Of a DNA stretch of 41,482 nt, positions 1-7,570 are shown one piece after another. The stretch lies in contig PEZW01000014.1 of the NCBI GenBank assembly GCA_002773985.1, positions 6,477 to 47,958 on the forward strand. The letters are read 5' to 3'. A program made the translations under genes and the position numbers. Positions within the stretch are counted from its first letter, which is position 1. Each line of letters opens with the position of its first letter. This stretch comes from Candidatus Berkelbacteria bacterium CG10_big_fil_rev_8_21_14_0_10_43_13 (lineage in GTDB: Bacteria > Patescibacteriota > UBA1384 > XYA2-FULL-43-10 > 1-14-0-10-43-13). The notes under the pieces were generated by a model, which was not told where the DNA came from, did not search any database, and saw only the letters and a list, made by a program, of their open reading frames with translations.

Positions 1-36
1 CAATTTCATTTATCGTGTGTTGTAATCATGAACTCC

Positions 37-303
37 TTATTTTTTCCATCTTTCTAATTTAGGAATTCCACGGGTTAATATCCATGCCAAGATTCCGTTC
101 ATGCCGTCTTTTTTCATTTCTTGAATACAAAAATTTTGGAACTTTTTGGCAGTATTAATTTCTGGTGGGCTTAGAAATTTTCCATTTCTGTAACACATTG
201 AGCAGTACTTTTCACTCAATGAACCATCGGCGTTTGTACCACCACCATTTTTATCCTTTTCCATTGGGTAGCCACAACTTTGACAAAAATTATTCTTTTC
301 CAT
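37..303 (-). CDS. Small putative zinc-ribbon protein
   Basis: An 88-residue protein with two CxxC pairs near the N-terminus (C7/C10 in FCQSCGYP and C34/C37 in YCSMCYRNG), spaced as in the putative zinc ribbon family often paired with small regulators (Pfam zinc_ribbon_12 type). The remainder is helical and basic and ends in KLERWKK. The pattern supports zinc binding; partner and role cannot be read from the sequence. It diverges from the recombinase gene across about 140 bases and stands alone on its strand. Family assignment is from memory of the cysteine pattern. Confidence 0.75.
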   Translation of the reverse strand: MEKNNFCQSCGYPMEKDKNGGGTNADGSLSEKYCSMCYRNGKFLSPPEINTAKKFQNFCIQEMKKDGMNGILAWILTRGIPKLERWKK

Positions 304-447
304 AGTAATTATCCTTGATAATTAAAAAAATATTTTTTTGTTGCGTCTAACTAGTTTATTGACGCATAGTTTATGCCACATCTAGATCATGTTGTATATT
401 AAACGTCAAATATGTACAATAATAATATATTACTCTTATTATACTAT

Positions 448-1263
448 ATGAACGATTATTTGCAACAAAATACCACTGAATTGAAAGTCAGAAACTATAG
501 TCCGCGGACGATCAAGGCGTATACAAACTGTCTGCGAGAATATTTTGAGTATAAAAAAATTGATTTAGACCGAGTCGACGAGACAAAGATCAAAAGCTTT
601 CTGATCGACAAACAGGATAGAAAATATGCACCGCAAACCATAAACCTATATTTAAACGCTATTAAGTTTTTTTATCGCGAAGTTATAAAAAATTACCACC
701 AAAAAATAAATATTAAATTTGCCAAAAGAAACAAAAGTTTACCGGTGGTTCTTTCTAGATCAGAGATCGCCAAAATTATTGATGCAACCAATAATCTCAA
801 GCACAAGCTGATTATTTCGCTTGCCTATGGTGCTGGGCTTCGAGTAAGTGAAATTATCAACCTAAAAGTGCAAAATATAAATTTAGACGAGTTAACTATC
901 CATATCAAAGAAGCAAAGGGTAAAAAAGATCGGATTACGCTACTGCCAGAGAAATTGGTCAATGACCTTAGAGTAATCCTGTCTGGAAAAAATACTGACG
1001 AAGTTGTCTTTATTAGCGAGAGGGGAGGTAAATTGGCGGAGAGAACCGCACAAAAAATCTTTGAAAATGCATTGAGTAAAACCGATATTACAAAAAAAGC
1101 AACTTTTCATAGTTTGCGCCACAGTTTTGCCACCCATCTGCTTGAAAACGGTACCGATATTCGCTACGTGCAAGAGCTACTTGGTCATTCGAATATTCGA
1201 ACAACTCAAATCTACACTCACGTCACTAATCCCAGTCTGAAAAATATTAAAAGTCCATTATAA
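448..1263 (+). CDS. Tyrosine recombinase (XerC/XerD-like)
   Basis: A site-specific tyrosine recombinase of about 271 residues, near the usual Xer size. The N-terminal SAM-like DNA-binding domain (NYSPRTIKAYTNCL) is followed by the catalytic domain with arginine in GAGLRVSEI, a lysine in the KGKKDRITLLP hairpin, HSLRHSFATHLLENG carrying HxxR, LLGHSNIRTTQ with the second histidine and the nucleophilic tyrosine in QIYTHV. The frame is open to an ATG at 412, but the extra residues are hydrophobic and unlike the family, so the ATG at 448 is preferred. It may resolve chromosome dimers or act as an integrase; no attachment site was identified. miaB starts three bases after its stop, so the two are probably cotranscribed. 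Confidence 0.9.
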   Translation: MNDYLQQNTTELKVRNYSPRTIKAYTNCLREYFEYKKIDLDRVDETKIKSFLIDKQDRKYAPQTINLYLNAIKFFYREVIKNYHQKINIKFAKRNKSLPVVLSRSEIAKIIDATNNLKHKLIISLAYGAGLRVSEIINLKVQNINLDELTIHIKEAKGKKDRITLLPEKLVNDLRVILSGKNTDEVVFISERGGKLAERTAQKIFENALSKTDITKKATFHSLRHSFATHLLENGTDIRYVQELLGHSNIRTTQIYTHVTNPSLKNIKSPL

Positions 1264-1265
1264 AA

Positions 1266-2369
1266 ATGAAGTTTTTTATCAAAATTTTTGGTTGCCAATA
1301 CAATGAGTTTGATGCTGTCACTTTAGCAAACGAGCTCAAGTTTCGCGGACTTGTTGAAACTAATCTCGATGAGGCGGATTTTGTTTTTGTCCTAAATTGC
1401 TCAGTCAGGAAAACAGGCGTCGATCGGGCTCTTGGCTTTATCAGAAATTTAGAGAACAAAAAGGTTTTTTTGTCCGGTTGTGTGCTGGAAAATGACAAGG
1501 AAAGATTTGCCAAAAAGGAAGTAGAGTTTTTCAGCCTGGAAAATCTCAACAAAAAATTTAATAAAAAATCACCAACTCCCAGTCACCAACTACTAACAAC
1601 TTCAAAATATATACCGATTATGAAGGGCTGTAATAACTTTTGCTCGTATTGTGTCGTTCCCTATACTCGCGGTCGTGAACAATCTAGAAAATATGATAAT
1701 GTCATACTCGATGTCAAAAAGGCAATAAAGTCTGGACATAGAGAGATTTGGCTCCTCGGGCAAAATGTCAATAGTTATCGAGGCACTCGCTCTTCTTGTG
1801 CTGTCATTCCCGCGGAGGCGGGAATCCAGGACTCATCGCATGGATCCCCGGGCACCACTCTCAAGAACACCGCTGGTCCCGAGGATGACATTTTTGTTGG
1901 TTTTACTGAACTATTAAAAAAAATCAACGAGTTGCCCGGCGACTTCACAATTTATTTCACTTCCAATCATCCCAAAGACATGACTGATGAAATTATCTCA
2001 GCTGTTGCAAATTTACCAAAAATCGCAAAACAAATTCACTTGCCAGTTCAGTCCGGCAGTGACAAAGTATTACGAAGTATGAACAGGCCTTACACCGTCA
2101 GTCAATATCTCAAATTAGTACGAAAGATCAAAAAAGAAATTCCGAAAGTAAAAATTACCACCGATGTTATTGTCGGTTATCCTACAGAAACAGAAGATGA
2201 TTTTGCAAAGACCGTCGAAGTTTTCAAGAAGGTTAAATATTTCCAAGCTTATGTCAACAAGTACTCTCCTCGCGAAGGCACCGCCGCTCACAAGCTTGGA
2301 GACCCCATCCCGTGGAGTGAGAAACAGCGTCGTTGGCGGATTCTAAATGAGATTGCAAACAAGAAGTAG
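1266..2369 (+). CDS. miaB: MiaB-like tRNA methylthiotransferase, TRAM-less, with in-frame repeat insertion
   Basis: A radical-SAM methylthiotransferase that adds the 2-methylthio group to modified A37 of tRNA. The N-terminal UPF0004 domain has its three cluster cysteines (FGCQYNEFD, LNCSVRK, LSGCVLEND) but is shorter than usual. The radical-SAM cluster motif is KGCNNFCSYCVVPYTRGR. After LLGQNVNSYRG there are about 30 residues encoded by a palindromic intergenic-type repeat (1802-1890; it reads VIPAEAGIQ), after which FTELLKKINELPGDF resumes the family sequence. The protein ends at ILNEIANKK, about where the TRAM RNA-binding domain would begin in the roughly 440-residue family, so TRAM is missing. 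MiaB versus the related MtaB cannot be settled by eye. Confidence 0.85.
   Translation: MKFFIKIFGCQYNEFDAVTLANELKFRGLVETNLDEADFVFVLNCSVRKTGVDRALGFIRNLENKKVFLSGCVLENDKERFAKKEVEFFSLENLNKKFNKKSPTPSHQLLTTSKYIPIMKGCNNFCSYCVVPYTRGREQSRKYDNVILDVKKAIKSGHREIWLLGQNVNSYRGTRSSCAVIPAEAGIQDSSHGSPGTTLKNTAGPEDDIFVGFTELLKKINELPGDFTIYFTSNHPKDMTDEIISAVANLPKIAKQIHLPVQSGSDKVLRSMNRPYTVSQYLKLVRKIKKEIPKVKITTDVIVGYPTETEDDFAKTVEVFKKVKYFQAYVNKYSPREGTAAHKLGDPIPWSEKQRRWRILNEIANKK
1802..1890 (+). repeat. 89-bp palindromic repeat element inside miaB
   Basis: It begins TGTCATTCCCGCGGAGGCGG and ends GAGGATGACA, with TGTCAT/ATGACA termini and an internal hairpin of the ATTCCCGC/GCGGGAAT type. A relative of exactly the same length, in opposite orientation, is at 8837-8925, and a shorter one is at about 20198-20276. 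This copy is translated in frame within MiaB. Confidence 0.85.
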
Positions 2370-2384
2370 CTTGGGATTTTCAAA

Positions 2385-4097
2385 TTATTTAAACTGCTTT
2401 AGGAGTTCGGTAATTTCAACCTGACCCTTGTCACCATCTCCATATCTGCGGACGGCAACTTTATTGGCCTCGATCTCTTTGTCGCCAACTATCAGCATAT
2501 ATGGAATTTTTTGCATCTCAGCGTCACGAATTTTGCGACCGACGGATTCCGTCCTGCTGTCTAGCTCGACACGAACTCCAGCATCAAACAATTCTTTTTT
2601 AATCTTCTCAGCATATTCCAGATGTTTGTCAGAAATCGGCAAAATAATCGCTTGCACCGGCGCCATCCAGACCGGAAATGCTCCAGCAAAATGTTCGATG
2701 ATGATCCCGATAAATCGCTCGACTGATCCAAGTATGACACGGTGTAACATCACTGGTCGTTTTTTCAAACCATCTTCAGCGATGTATTCGAGATCAAACC
2801 GTTCGGGCATCTGAAAATCAAGCTGGATGGTCCCAAGCTGCCAAGTACGACCGATCGCATCCTCAATGTGAAAATCAATTTTTGGTCCATAAAAAGCACC
2901 ATCGCCAGGGTTTAGTTTGTATTCAATGTTTTTCGATTTCATCGCGCTGATTAGTGCCGCTTCGGCTTTTTGCCACATCTCATCTGACCCCATCGAATTA
3001 TCCGGCCGAGTTGATAATTCGAGATGATATTTCAAGCCAAGCTTCTTGTACATCCGATCGATCAGAGCCATCAAATCGACAACTTCGTTCTGAACCTGAT
3101 CCTCAGTACAGAAAATATGAGCATCGTCTTGATGAAATTGTCTCACTCTCAGTAAGCCGTGCAAGACGCCGGCTAGTTCATGGCGATGGACCAAACCAAT
3201 TTCTCCCATCCGTATTGGCAAATCTCGATAAGAATGAAGATTTGTTTTGTAAATCAAAATTCCGCCAGGGCAATTCATCGGCTTGATTGCAAAATCACGA
3301 TCGTCAATTTTAGTAAAATACATATTTTCTTTGTAGTGGTCCCAGTGACCGGAATTTTTCCAGAGAACTCGGTCGAGAATAATAGGTGTTTTTACTTCGA
3401 CATAGCCGGCAGTCCTGTGTTCACTGCGCCACCATGTTATAATCGCATTCCAAAGCTCTATCCCCTTCGGGTGCCAGAAAGGAAAACCCGGACCTTCTTC
3501 GTGAAAAGAAAACAAATCAAGCTCTTTGCCAAGTTTTCGATGATCTCTTTTTTCCGCCTCGATTATGAGTTTCTCATACTTTTCTAATTCTTCTTCATTT
3601 TCAAATGCCAAACCGTAAATTCGTTGCAACATTGCGTTTTTTTCATCAGCACGCCAGTACGCGCCGGCAATTTTATCCAACTTCCAACCGATGTTTTTTA
3701 AATTTCCGGTTGATTCAACATGTGGTCCTTTGCAGAGGTCAGCAAAAAAGTCGATAGTAAAAAAGCCAACTTTTTCGTCCGGTAAGTCATCAATTAGTTC
3801 AACTTTGTATTTTTGACCGAAATCAGCAAAATGTATCAACGCATCATCACGATTTTTTTCCGAGCGCACGATGGGAAAGTTGCGACTGATAATCTCCCGC
3901 ATTATTTTTTCAATTTTTGGCAGATCTTCTGGACTCAATGATCTTGATAAATCAAAATCATAATAAAATCCATTTTCAATTGCCGGACCGATCGCCAACT
4001 TTGCCTCCGGAAATAATTTCAAAACAGCCATCGCCATAACGTGGCTGAGCGAGTGCCTCGCCATCATAATATCAATATTTTCTTTTTCTTTGTTCAT
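2385..4097 (-). CDS. thrS: Threonyl-tRNA synthetase lacking the TGS domain
   Basis: Charges tRNA-Thr. The 570-residue protein starts essentially at the editing domain: HSLSH is the HxxxH motif and DLCKGPH supplies the other editing cysteine and histidine. The class II core follows, with motif 2 around LLRVRQFHQDDAH and motif 3 in RVILGSVERFIG. The expected zinc ligands are the cysteine in MNCPGG, the histidine in FHQDDAH and the histidine in VMLHRV. The C-terminus is the anticodon-binding domain (PVWMAPVQAIILPI onward). The N-terminal TGS domain of about 60 residues found in most bacterial ThrRS is absent, and there is no room for it because the upstream 235 bases are repeats. A GNAT gene and a T-box-like leader lie upstream on the same strand. 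Confidence 0.96.
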   Translation of the reverse strand: MNKEKENIDIMMARHSLSHVMAMAVLKLFPEAKLAIGPAIENGFYYDFDLSRSLSPEDLPKIEKIMREIISRNFPIVRSEKNRDDALIHFADFGQKYKVELIDDLPDEKVGFFTIDFFADLCKGPHVESTGNLKNIGWKLDKIAGAYWRADEKNAMLQRIYGLAFENEEELEKYEKLIIEAEKRDHRKLGKELDLFSFHEEGPGFPFWHPKGIELWNAIITWWRSEHRTAGYVEVKTPIILDRVLWKNSGHWDHYKENMYFTKIDDRDFAIKPMNCPGGILIYKTNLHSYRDLPIRMGEIGLVHRHELAGVLHGLLRVRQFHQDDAHIFCTEDQVQNEVVDLMALIDRMYKKLGLKYHLELSTRPDNSMGSDEMWQKAEAALISAMKSKNIEYKLNPGDGAFYGPKIDFHIEDAIGRTWQLGTIQLDFQMPERFDLEYIAEDGLKKRPVMLHRVILGSVERFIGIIIEHFAGAFPVWMAPVQAIILPISDKHLEYAEKIKKELFDAGVRVELDSRTESVGRKIRDAEMQKIPYMLIVGDKEIEANKVAVRRYGDGDKGQVEITELLKQFK

Positions 4098-4130
4098 TTT
4101 TTCCTTTCAGTTATAAAATTTTAATTTATT

Positions 4131-4248
4131 ACAGAACTTACGCACCGTAGCGCAAGCTTTAGCTTGTTAGAGCTGGATTAAACAATTTAGTTGTGTGCAA
4201 TCCCAGCACGCTGAAGCGTGATCTACGAGGATTTTGTGTAAGTCCTGT
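4131..4248. repeat. MITE-like inverted-repeat element
   Basis: A 118-bp element bounded by near-perfect 11-base inverted ends (ACAGAACTTAC on the left, GTAAGTCCTGT on the right; 10 of 11 pair). Inside are nested inverted segments CGTAG/CTACG and two small hairpins, GCAAGCTTTAGCTTG and CACGCTGAAGCGTG. No reading frame. It separates thrS from the GNAT gene. Confidence 0.7.
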
Positions 4249-4279
4249 TTATTGCTTATTACTTATTACTCTTCTCTTG

Positions 4280-4323
4280 TTTTTATCCTTTTGACTAACG
4301 ATCGTTAGTCAAAAGGATAAAAA
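4280..4323. repeat. 44-bp perfect palindrome with AACGATCGTT core
   Basis: Two perfect 22-base arms meet at CGATCG, with TTTTTATCC at one end and GGATAAAAA at the other. Neither strand has a T-run after the stem, so it is not a standard intrinsic terminator. A second 44-bp perfect palindrome with the matching core AACGGCCGTT is at 12273-12316. Confidence 0.85.
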
Positions 4324-4332
4324 ATTTATTTA

Positions 4333-4803
4333 TTATAATGTTTTTTTGAACACTACTTGATGTTTATATTTTTTGTATCCCATTTTTTCATAAAACTTAT
4401 GAGAATCTGTCCGAACAACATTGGAATTGACTTTCATTGTTTTCGAACCTTTTTGCTTAGCCCATTTCTCTGCCGTTTGCATAAGTGTTCGTCCCAATCC
4501 GATACCTCTGGCGTTTTTGTCAATGACAAGCCCACCAAGTCTAGCTTGAACACCAGATAGCATTTCATAATGTGCCGTCACGTTGACAAAACCCAGCACC
4601 TTAAATCCTGTGTCCTCGACAACAAAAATCTCCTGATCTTTGACTTTGGAAATATTTTGGATGTGTTTTTTGGCCTCAGCTTGACTTAGTTCGTGATCAA
4701 GCTGAATCGAAAGATCAGCTATTATTTTTGCGTCAGACTGCTCTGCTTCGCGGACAATTAATTCCGCTTTTCTCGTTTCGATTGTAATTTTTTTGGTATC
4801 CAT
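4333..4803 (-). CDS. GNAT-family N-acetyltransferase
   Basis: A 156-residue acetyltransferase of the GNAT fold. The coenzyme A pyrophosphate loop is seen in VIDKNARGIGLGRTLMQTAEKWA (R/Q-x-x-G-x-G/A pattern), followed by the C-terminal half with NVVRTDSHKFYEKMGYKKYKH typical of the family. The frame is open further upstream, but those residues are encoded by the T-box-like leader and its terminator stem, so the ATG at 4803 is chosen; it is preceded by a weak TTGGAG Shine-Dalgarno. The substrate is unknown. It is the first gene after a leader whose features suggest tRNA-Thr sensing. Confidence 0.85.
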   Translation of the reverse strand: MDTKKITIETRKAELIVREAEQSDAKIIADLSIQLDHELSQAEAKKHIQNISKVKDQEIFVVEDTGFKVLGFVNVTAHYEMLSGVQARLGGLVIDKNARGIGLGRTLMQTAEKWAKQKGSKTMKVNSNVVRTDSHKFYEKMGYKKYKHQVVFKKTL

Positions 4804-4831
4804 TTTTACTCCAATATAAAATTTTTTGATC

Positions 4832-4956
4832 AAAAAAGACCCAAAGGCTCGAGAAGCCGAAGGATCGGCTGGTTCCATCTCGATTGGGTCTTAATCTACC
4901 GATTCGCTTCGGTCTGCGCCAAGCCTCCCGGGGTGGTAGCCCGATCAACAGCTTGG
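4832..4956 (-). promoter_or_regulatory. Candidate miniature T-box riboswitch (threonine-type)
   Basis: Read on the minus strand there are three consecutive structures. First, a hairpin with helix CCAAGCU/GGCUUGG, a three-base GUU bulge, tandem G-A and A-G pairs, helix CGGG/CCCG and a seven-base loop CUACCAC: a textbook kink-turn capped by a loop holding ACC, a threonine codon, followed by A. Second, hairpin ACCGA-AGCGAA-UCGGU, in the place of stem III. Third, UCGAGA/UCUCGA and AGCCGA/UCGGCU helices flanking a seven-base 5' bulge UGGAACC, the T-box consensus UGGNACC that pairs with the tRNA acceptor end. An outer helix AAGACCCAA/UUGGGUCUU followed by U6 forms a terminator. The parts match T-box logic; the apical specifier loop does not match the usual internal loop, hence the moderate confidence. 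Confidence 0.55.
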
Positions 4957-4974
4957 ATCATTATCTTATTAACT

Positions 4975-5004
4975 ACTATACCACAAATAATCAAATTAAG
5001 TAAA
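4975..5004 (-). promoter_or_regulatory. Putative promoter of the T-box-like leader
   Basis: On the minus strand TTTACT and TATAGT are separated by 18 bases, placing the transcript start about 15 bases before the kink-turn hairpin. It sits just after the dCMP deaminase stop. Confidence 0.45.
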
Positions 5005-5009
5005 CGGGG

Positions 5010-5567
5010 TTATTTTATTTTGAATCCGCTTTGATTATTGTATTCTTGCATCTCGTTATAAATATATTCAAGGTCGACACCACATTTTTCGAATAAATCT
5101 TCCGAAAGTTTTCCATCATGATATTTACGTTGTGCCACCACTCTCTTAATCCCACAACTAACAATCATTTTAGCACAAACTGCACATGGAGTCATCCGAC
5201 AATAAAGTGTTCCTCCGTCGATAGAGGCGCCCTTCTTGGCAGCTTGGCAGATCGCATTTTGTTCAGCGTGAATTGTACGAACACAATGGTTTGATGTTGT
5301 CCCATCAGGATTTAATCGCTCCTGATAAAGATGCCCGACTTCATCACAATGATCGTCCCCTGGCGCCGAACCAACATAACCAGTAGCTACAATTTGCTTG
5401 TCTTTAACAATGACGCAACCACTCCGACCACGCTCGCAAGTTGCCCGCTTGGAAACAGTTTCCATCACCTCCATAAAATATTCATCCCATGTCGGTCGTT
5501 TGTAATCCGTGACACCATCTGGCTTTTGTCCTTTGTCTTTAGTCTTTCGACCAGATTCTGGGCTCAT
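5010..5567 (-). CDS. Deoxycytidylate (dCMP) deaminase
   Basis: Deaminates dCMP to dUMP, the substrate of thymidylate synthase. The zinc-dependent cytidine/deoxycytidylate deaminase signature is present: HAEQNAICQAA (zinc histidine and catalytic glutamate) and TPCAVCAKMI (PCxxC). WDEYFMEVMETVSKRATCERGRSGCVIVKD is the typical ComEB-like start of the domain; the preceding roughly 25 residues are a charged extension. Its start overlaps the stop of the upstream P-loop kinase by four bases, so the two are translationally coupled. It is the last gene of the dTMP cluster on this strand. Confidence 0.92.
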   Translation of the reverse strand: MSPESGRKTKDKGQKPDGVTDYKRPTWDEYFMEVMETVSKRATCERGRSGCVIVKDKQIVATGYVGSAPGDDHCDEVGHLYQERLNPDGTTSNHCVRTIHAEQNAICQAAKKGASIDGGTLYCRMTPCAVCAKMIVSCGIKRVVAQRKYHDGKLSEDLFEKCGVDLEYIYNEMQEYNNQSGFKIK

Positions 5568-6121
5568 TTGACCTCCGAGATTAATTTGTCTATTTTTGTA
5601 TAAAGTTTTTCAAATGTACCGGAATTATCTACAATAATATCAGCCATCGGAATTACCAAATCAAGCTGTGGAGCATTTTTTTTACCAGATGTTTCCAGCT
5701 GTTCACGTTTTTTAAACTCTTCTATGGTATCTATCGCGTCGTCTTCACCATTTTTATCTCTCTTTCTCATTCTGTCGAAACGAATCTCAATCGGTGCGTA
5801 GATCTCCCACAAGACAAATTCGTTGCTCTTTCTGAGTTCCTCGATCTCACCAACTTGCCGAACAGAAGGAATAATCCAATTTTTTCCTCCTACTTTCTTA
5901 ATTCTTGCTAGCGCCAGCTCGGCCAGATGACCTGTGCCGTGTTTTTCTCTAAGTTCGTTGCCTTTTTTCAGTAGATTTTCGCGGATGACTTCAATCCCCT
6001 CCTCGCGTAATTTTTCTCGCAAAATATCAGAAAGAGAGATTGATTGAAGGCCTTTTTCCTTGAGATAATCTGCGACCGTATCCTTTCCTGAGGCAAACCA
6101 GCCGGTGACTCCGATAATCAT
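5564..6121 (-). CDS. P-loop nucleotide kinase-like protein
   Basis: A 185-residue P-loop protein starting with the Walker A sequence GVTGWFASGKDT. Its overall plan (DILREKLREEG, a lid-like segment with DRMRKRDK, C-terminal DIIVDNSGTFEKLYTKI) resembles the dephospho-CoA kinase, UPF0200 and adenylate kinase-like group. The position inside a dTMP cluster, coupled to dCMP deaminase by an ATGA overlap and one base from folA, favours a (deoxy)nucleoside monophosphate kinase. Dephospho-CoA kinase remains possible; the substrate cannot be read from sequence alone. Confidence 0.75.
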   Translation of the reverse strand: MIIGVTGWFASGKDTVADYLKEKGLQSISLSDILREKLREEGIEVIRENLLKKGNELREKHGTGHLAELALARIKKVGGKNWIIPSVRQVGEIEELRKSNEFVLWEIYAPIEIRFDRMRKRDKNGEDDAIDTIEEFKKREQLETSGKKNAPQLDLVIPMADIIVDNSGTFEKLYTKIDKLISEVK

Positions 6122-6122
6122 C

Positions 6123-6617
6123 CTACTCCTTTACAAGTTCTAAAAATTTAAATTTGTTTTTGCCATTATCGTGGCTTTCTTCGCTGATCACCTTGGTGAA
6201 TATTTTATCATACTCGGGAAAATAGACATCCGCGTCGAAATCACCGTCAACTATAGTTAAGTACAATTTATCAGCAAATGGAAGAGCTGATTTATAGACC
6301 ATGCCACCACCGATCACAAAAATTTCCTCTTCGTCATATTTTGCGGCTGTTTCAAATGCTTCCTCGAGCGAATGAGCAATCTGAGCACCATCACATTTAA
6401 AATTTTGATCCATTGTCAAAATAATATTGGCGCGCTTGGGCAGTAGTCGACCGATCGAACGATATGTCCGCTCTCCCATAATGACCGGATGACCAAGTGT
6501 TTTCTCCTTGAAATGTGCCAAATCCTCTGGAATATCCCAGAGCAATTGATTGTTCTTGCCAATCGCCCGGTTCTCGGCAATGGCAACAATTATGCTAATT
6601 CGTGGTTTCTTTTTCAT
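6123..6617 (-). CDS. folA: Dihydrofolate reductase
   Basis: Reduces dihydrofolate to tetrahydrofolate with NADPH, regenerating the cofactor oxidised by thymidylate synthase, its upstream neighbour. Family landmarks are ISIIVAIAENRAIGKNNQLLWDIPEDLAHFK (Met20-loop region and acidic active-site residue), HPVIMGERTYRSIGRLLPKR and the NADPH-binding IFVIGGGMVYKSALPFADKLYLT. At 164 residues it has the standard bacterial size. It is packed between thyA and the P-loop kinase. Confidence 0.96.
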   Translation of the reverse strand: MKKKPRISIIVAIAENRAIGKNNQLLWDIPEDLAHFKEKTLGHPVIMGERTYRSIGRLLPKRANIILTMDQNFKCDGAQIAHSLEEAFETAAKYDEEEIFVIGGGMVYKSALPFADKLYLTIVDGDFDADVYFPEYDKIFTKVISEESHDNGKNKFKFLELVKE

Positions 6618-6657
6618 GTTTAACTGATTGTTTACTGCTTAAAAGCTTACTGCTTGT

Positions 6658-7557
6658 TTAAACCGCGATCGGTGCTTTGATTCCTGGCTCTGGATCGTAA
6701 TTTTCCAGTGTGAAATCTTCATACTTAAAATCATCGATGTTTTTGACTTTGGGATTTAGCTTTATCGTCGGTAATTTCTTCGGTTTACGGGAAAGTTGAA
6801 GTTTGACCTGGTCAAAATGGTTCTTATAAATATGAACATCACCAAAAGTGTGAATAAATTCACCCGGTTTGTAGCCGGTGACTTGAGCGATCATCATCGT
6901 CAGAAGAGAATATGAAGCAATGTTGAACGGCACTCCGAGAAATGAGTCCGCTGATCTTTGATATAGTTGACAAGATAACTTGTCGCCGTCGACATAAAAC
7001 TGAAAAAGTGAGTGACATAGCGGTGGTGCTGAATTAGTTCCCTTGACTAGGCCCTGTATCTCACCAACATTCCAACCGCTGACGAGGAGCCGACGAGAGT
7101 ATGGTGTTTTTTTGATCTCGTCGATAACCCAGGCAATTTGGTCAAAAGTTTTGCCGTCTTTCATCTCCCAACGGCGCCATTGTTTGCCATAAACCGGTCC
7201 AAGGTCACCCCATTTCCTGGCAAAAATATCATCAGTAACAATCTTCTCGATAAATTCAGCTTGTGATTCGCCGCTAAATGCTTTACTACTTTTATATACA
7301 GCGTATGGCCAATCATCCCAAATATGAACATTTTGCTCGACCAATGGCCTGATATTAGTGTCTCCAGTCAAGAACCAGAGCAATTCAACGATAATGCCAC
7401 GGATAAAAACTTTTTTAGTCGTCAGCAGTGGAAAACCTTTCGAAAGATCCATTCGCATCTGATGACCAAAGATTCCTCTCGTCCCAACACCTGTCCGATC
7501 AGCACGATCACTACCCTCAGCCATAATTTTCTTTAGTAAATCATGATACTGCTTCAT
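6658..7557 (-). CDS. thyA: Thymidylate synthase
   Basis: Methylates dUMP to dTMP with methylene-tetrahydrofolate. Recognisable segments are [16 protein letters not shown], the nucleophilic cysteine in [31 protein letters not shown] and the substrate-binding [14 protein letters not shown]. At 299 residues it is somewhat longer than the E. coli enzyme; C-terminal IKAPIAV is normal. It lies 13 bases after glyA, which supplies its one-carbon unit, and 40 bases before folA, which recycles the folate product. Confidence 0.97.
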   Translation of the reverse strand: MKQYHDLLKKIMAEGSDRADRTGVGTRGIFGHQMRMDLSKGFPLLTTKKVFIRGIIVELLWFLTGDTNIRPLVEQNVHIWDDWPYAVYKSSKAFSGESQAEFIEKIVTDDIFARKWGDLGPVYGKQWRRWEMKDGKTFDQIAWVIDEIKKTPYSRRLLVSGWNVGEIQGLVKGTNSAPPLCHSLFQFYVDGDKLSCQLYQRSADSFLGVPFNIASYSLLTMMIAQVTGYKPGEFIHTFGDVHIYKNHFDQVKLQLSRKPKKLPTIKLNPKVKNIDDFKYEDFTLENYDPEPGIKAPIAV

Positions 7558-7570
7558 CTTGCCTCCAAAT

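Noticed and set aside
2428-3587. Several plus-strand open frames across this stretch
   Set aside because: They lie antisense to the conserved thrS gene, show no family features and lack ribosome sites.
4280-4323. Intrinsic terminator between GNAT and thrS
   Set aside because: The stem is perfect but both sides are followed by A-rich, not T-rich, sequence, so it was listed as a palindrome only.
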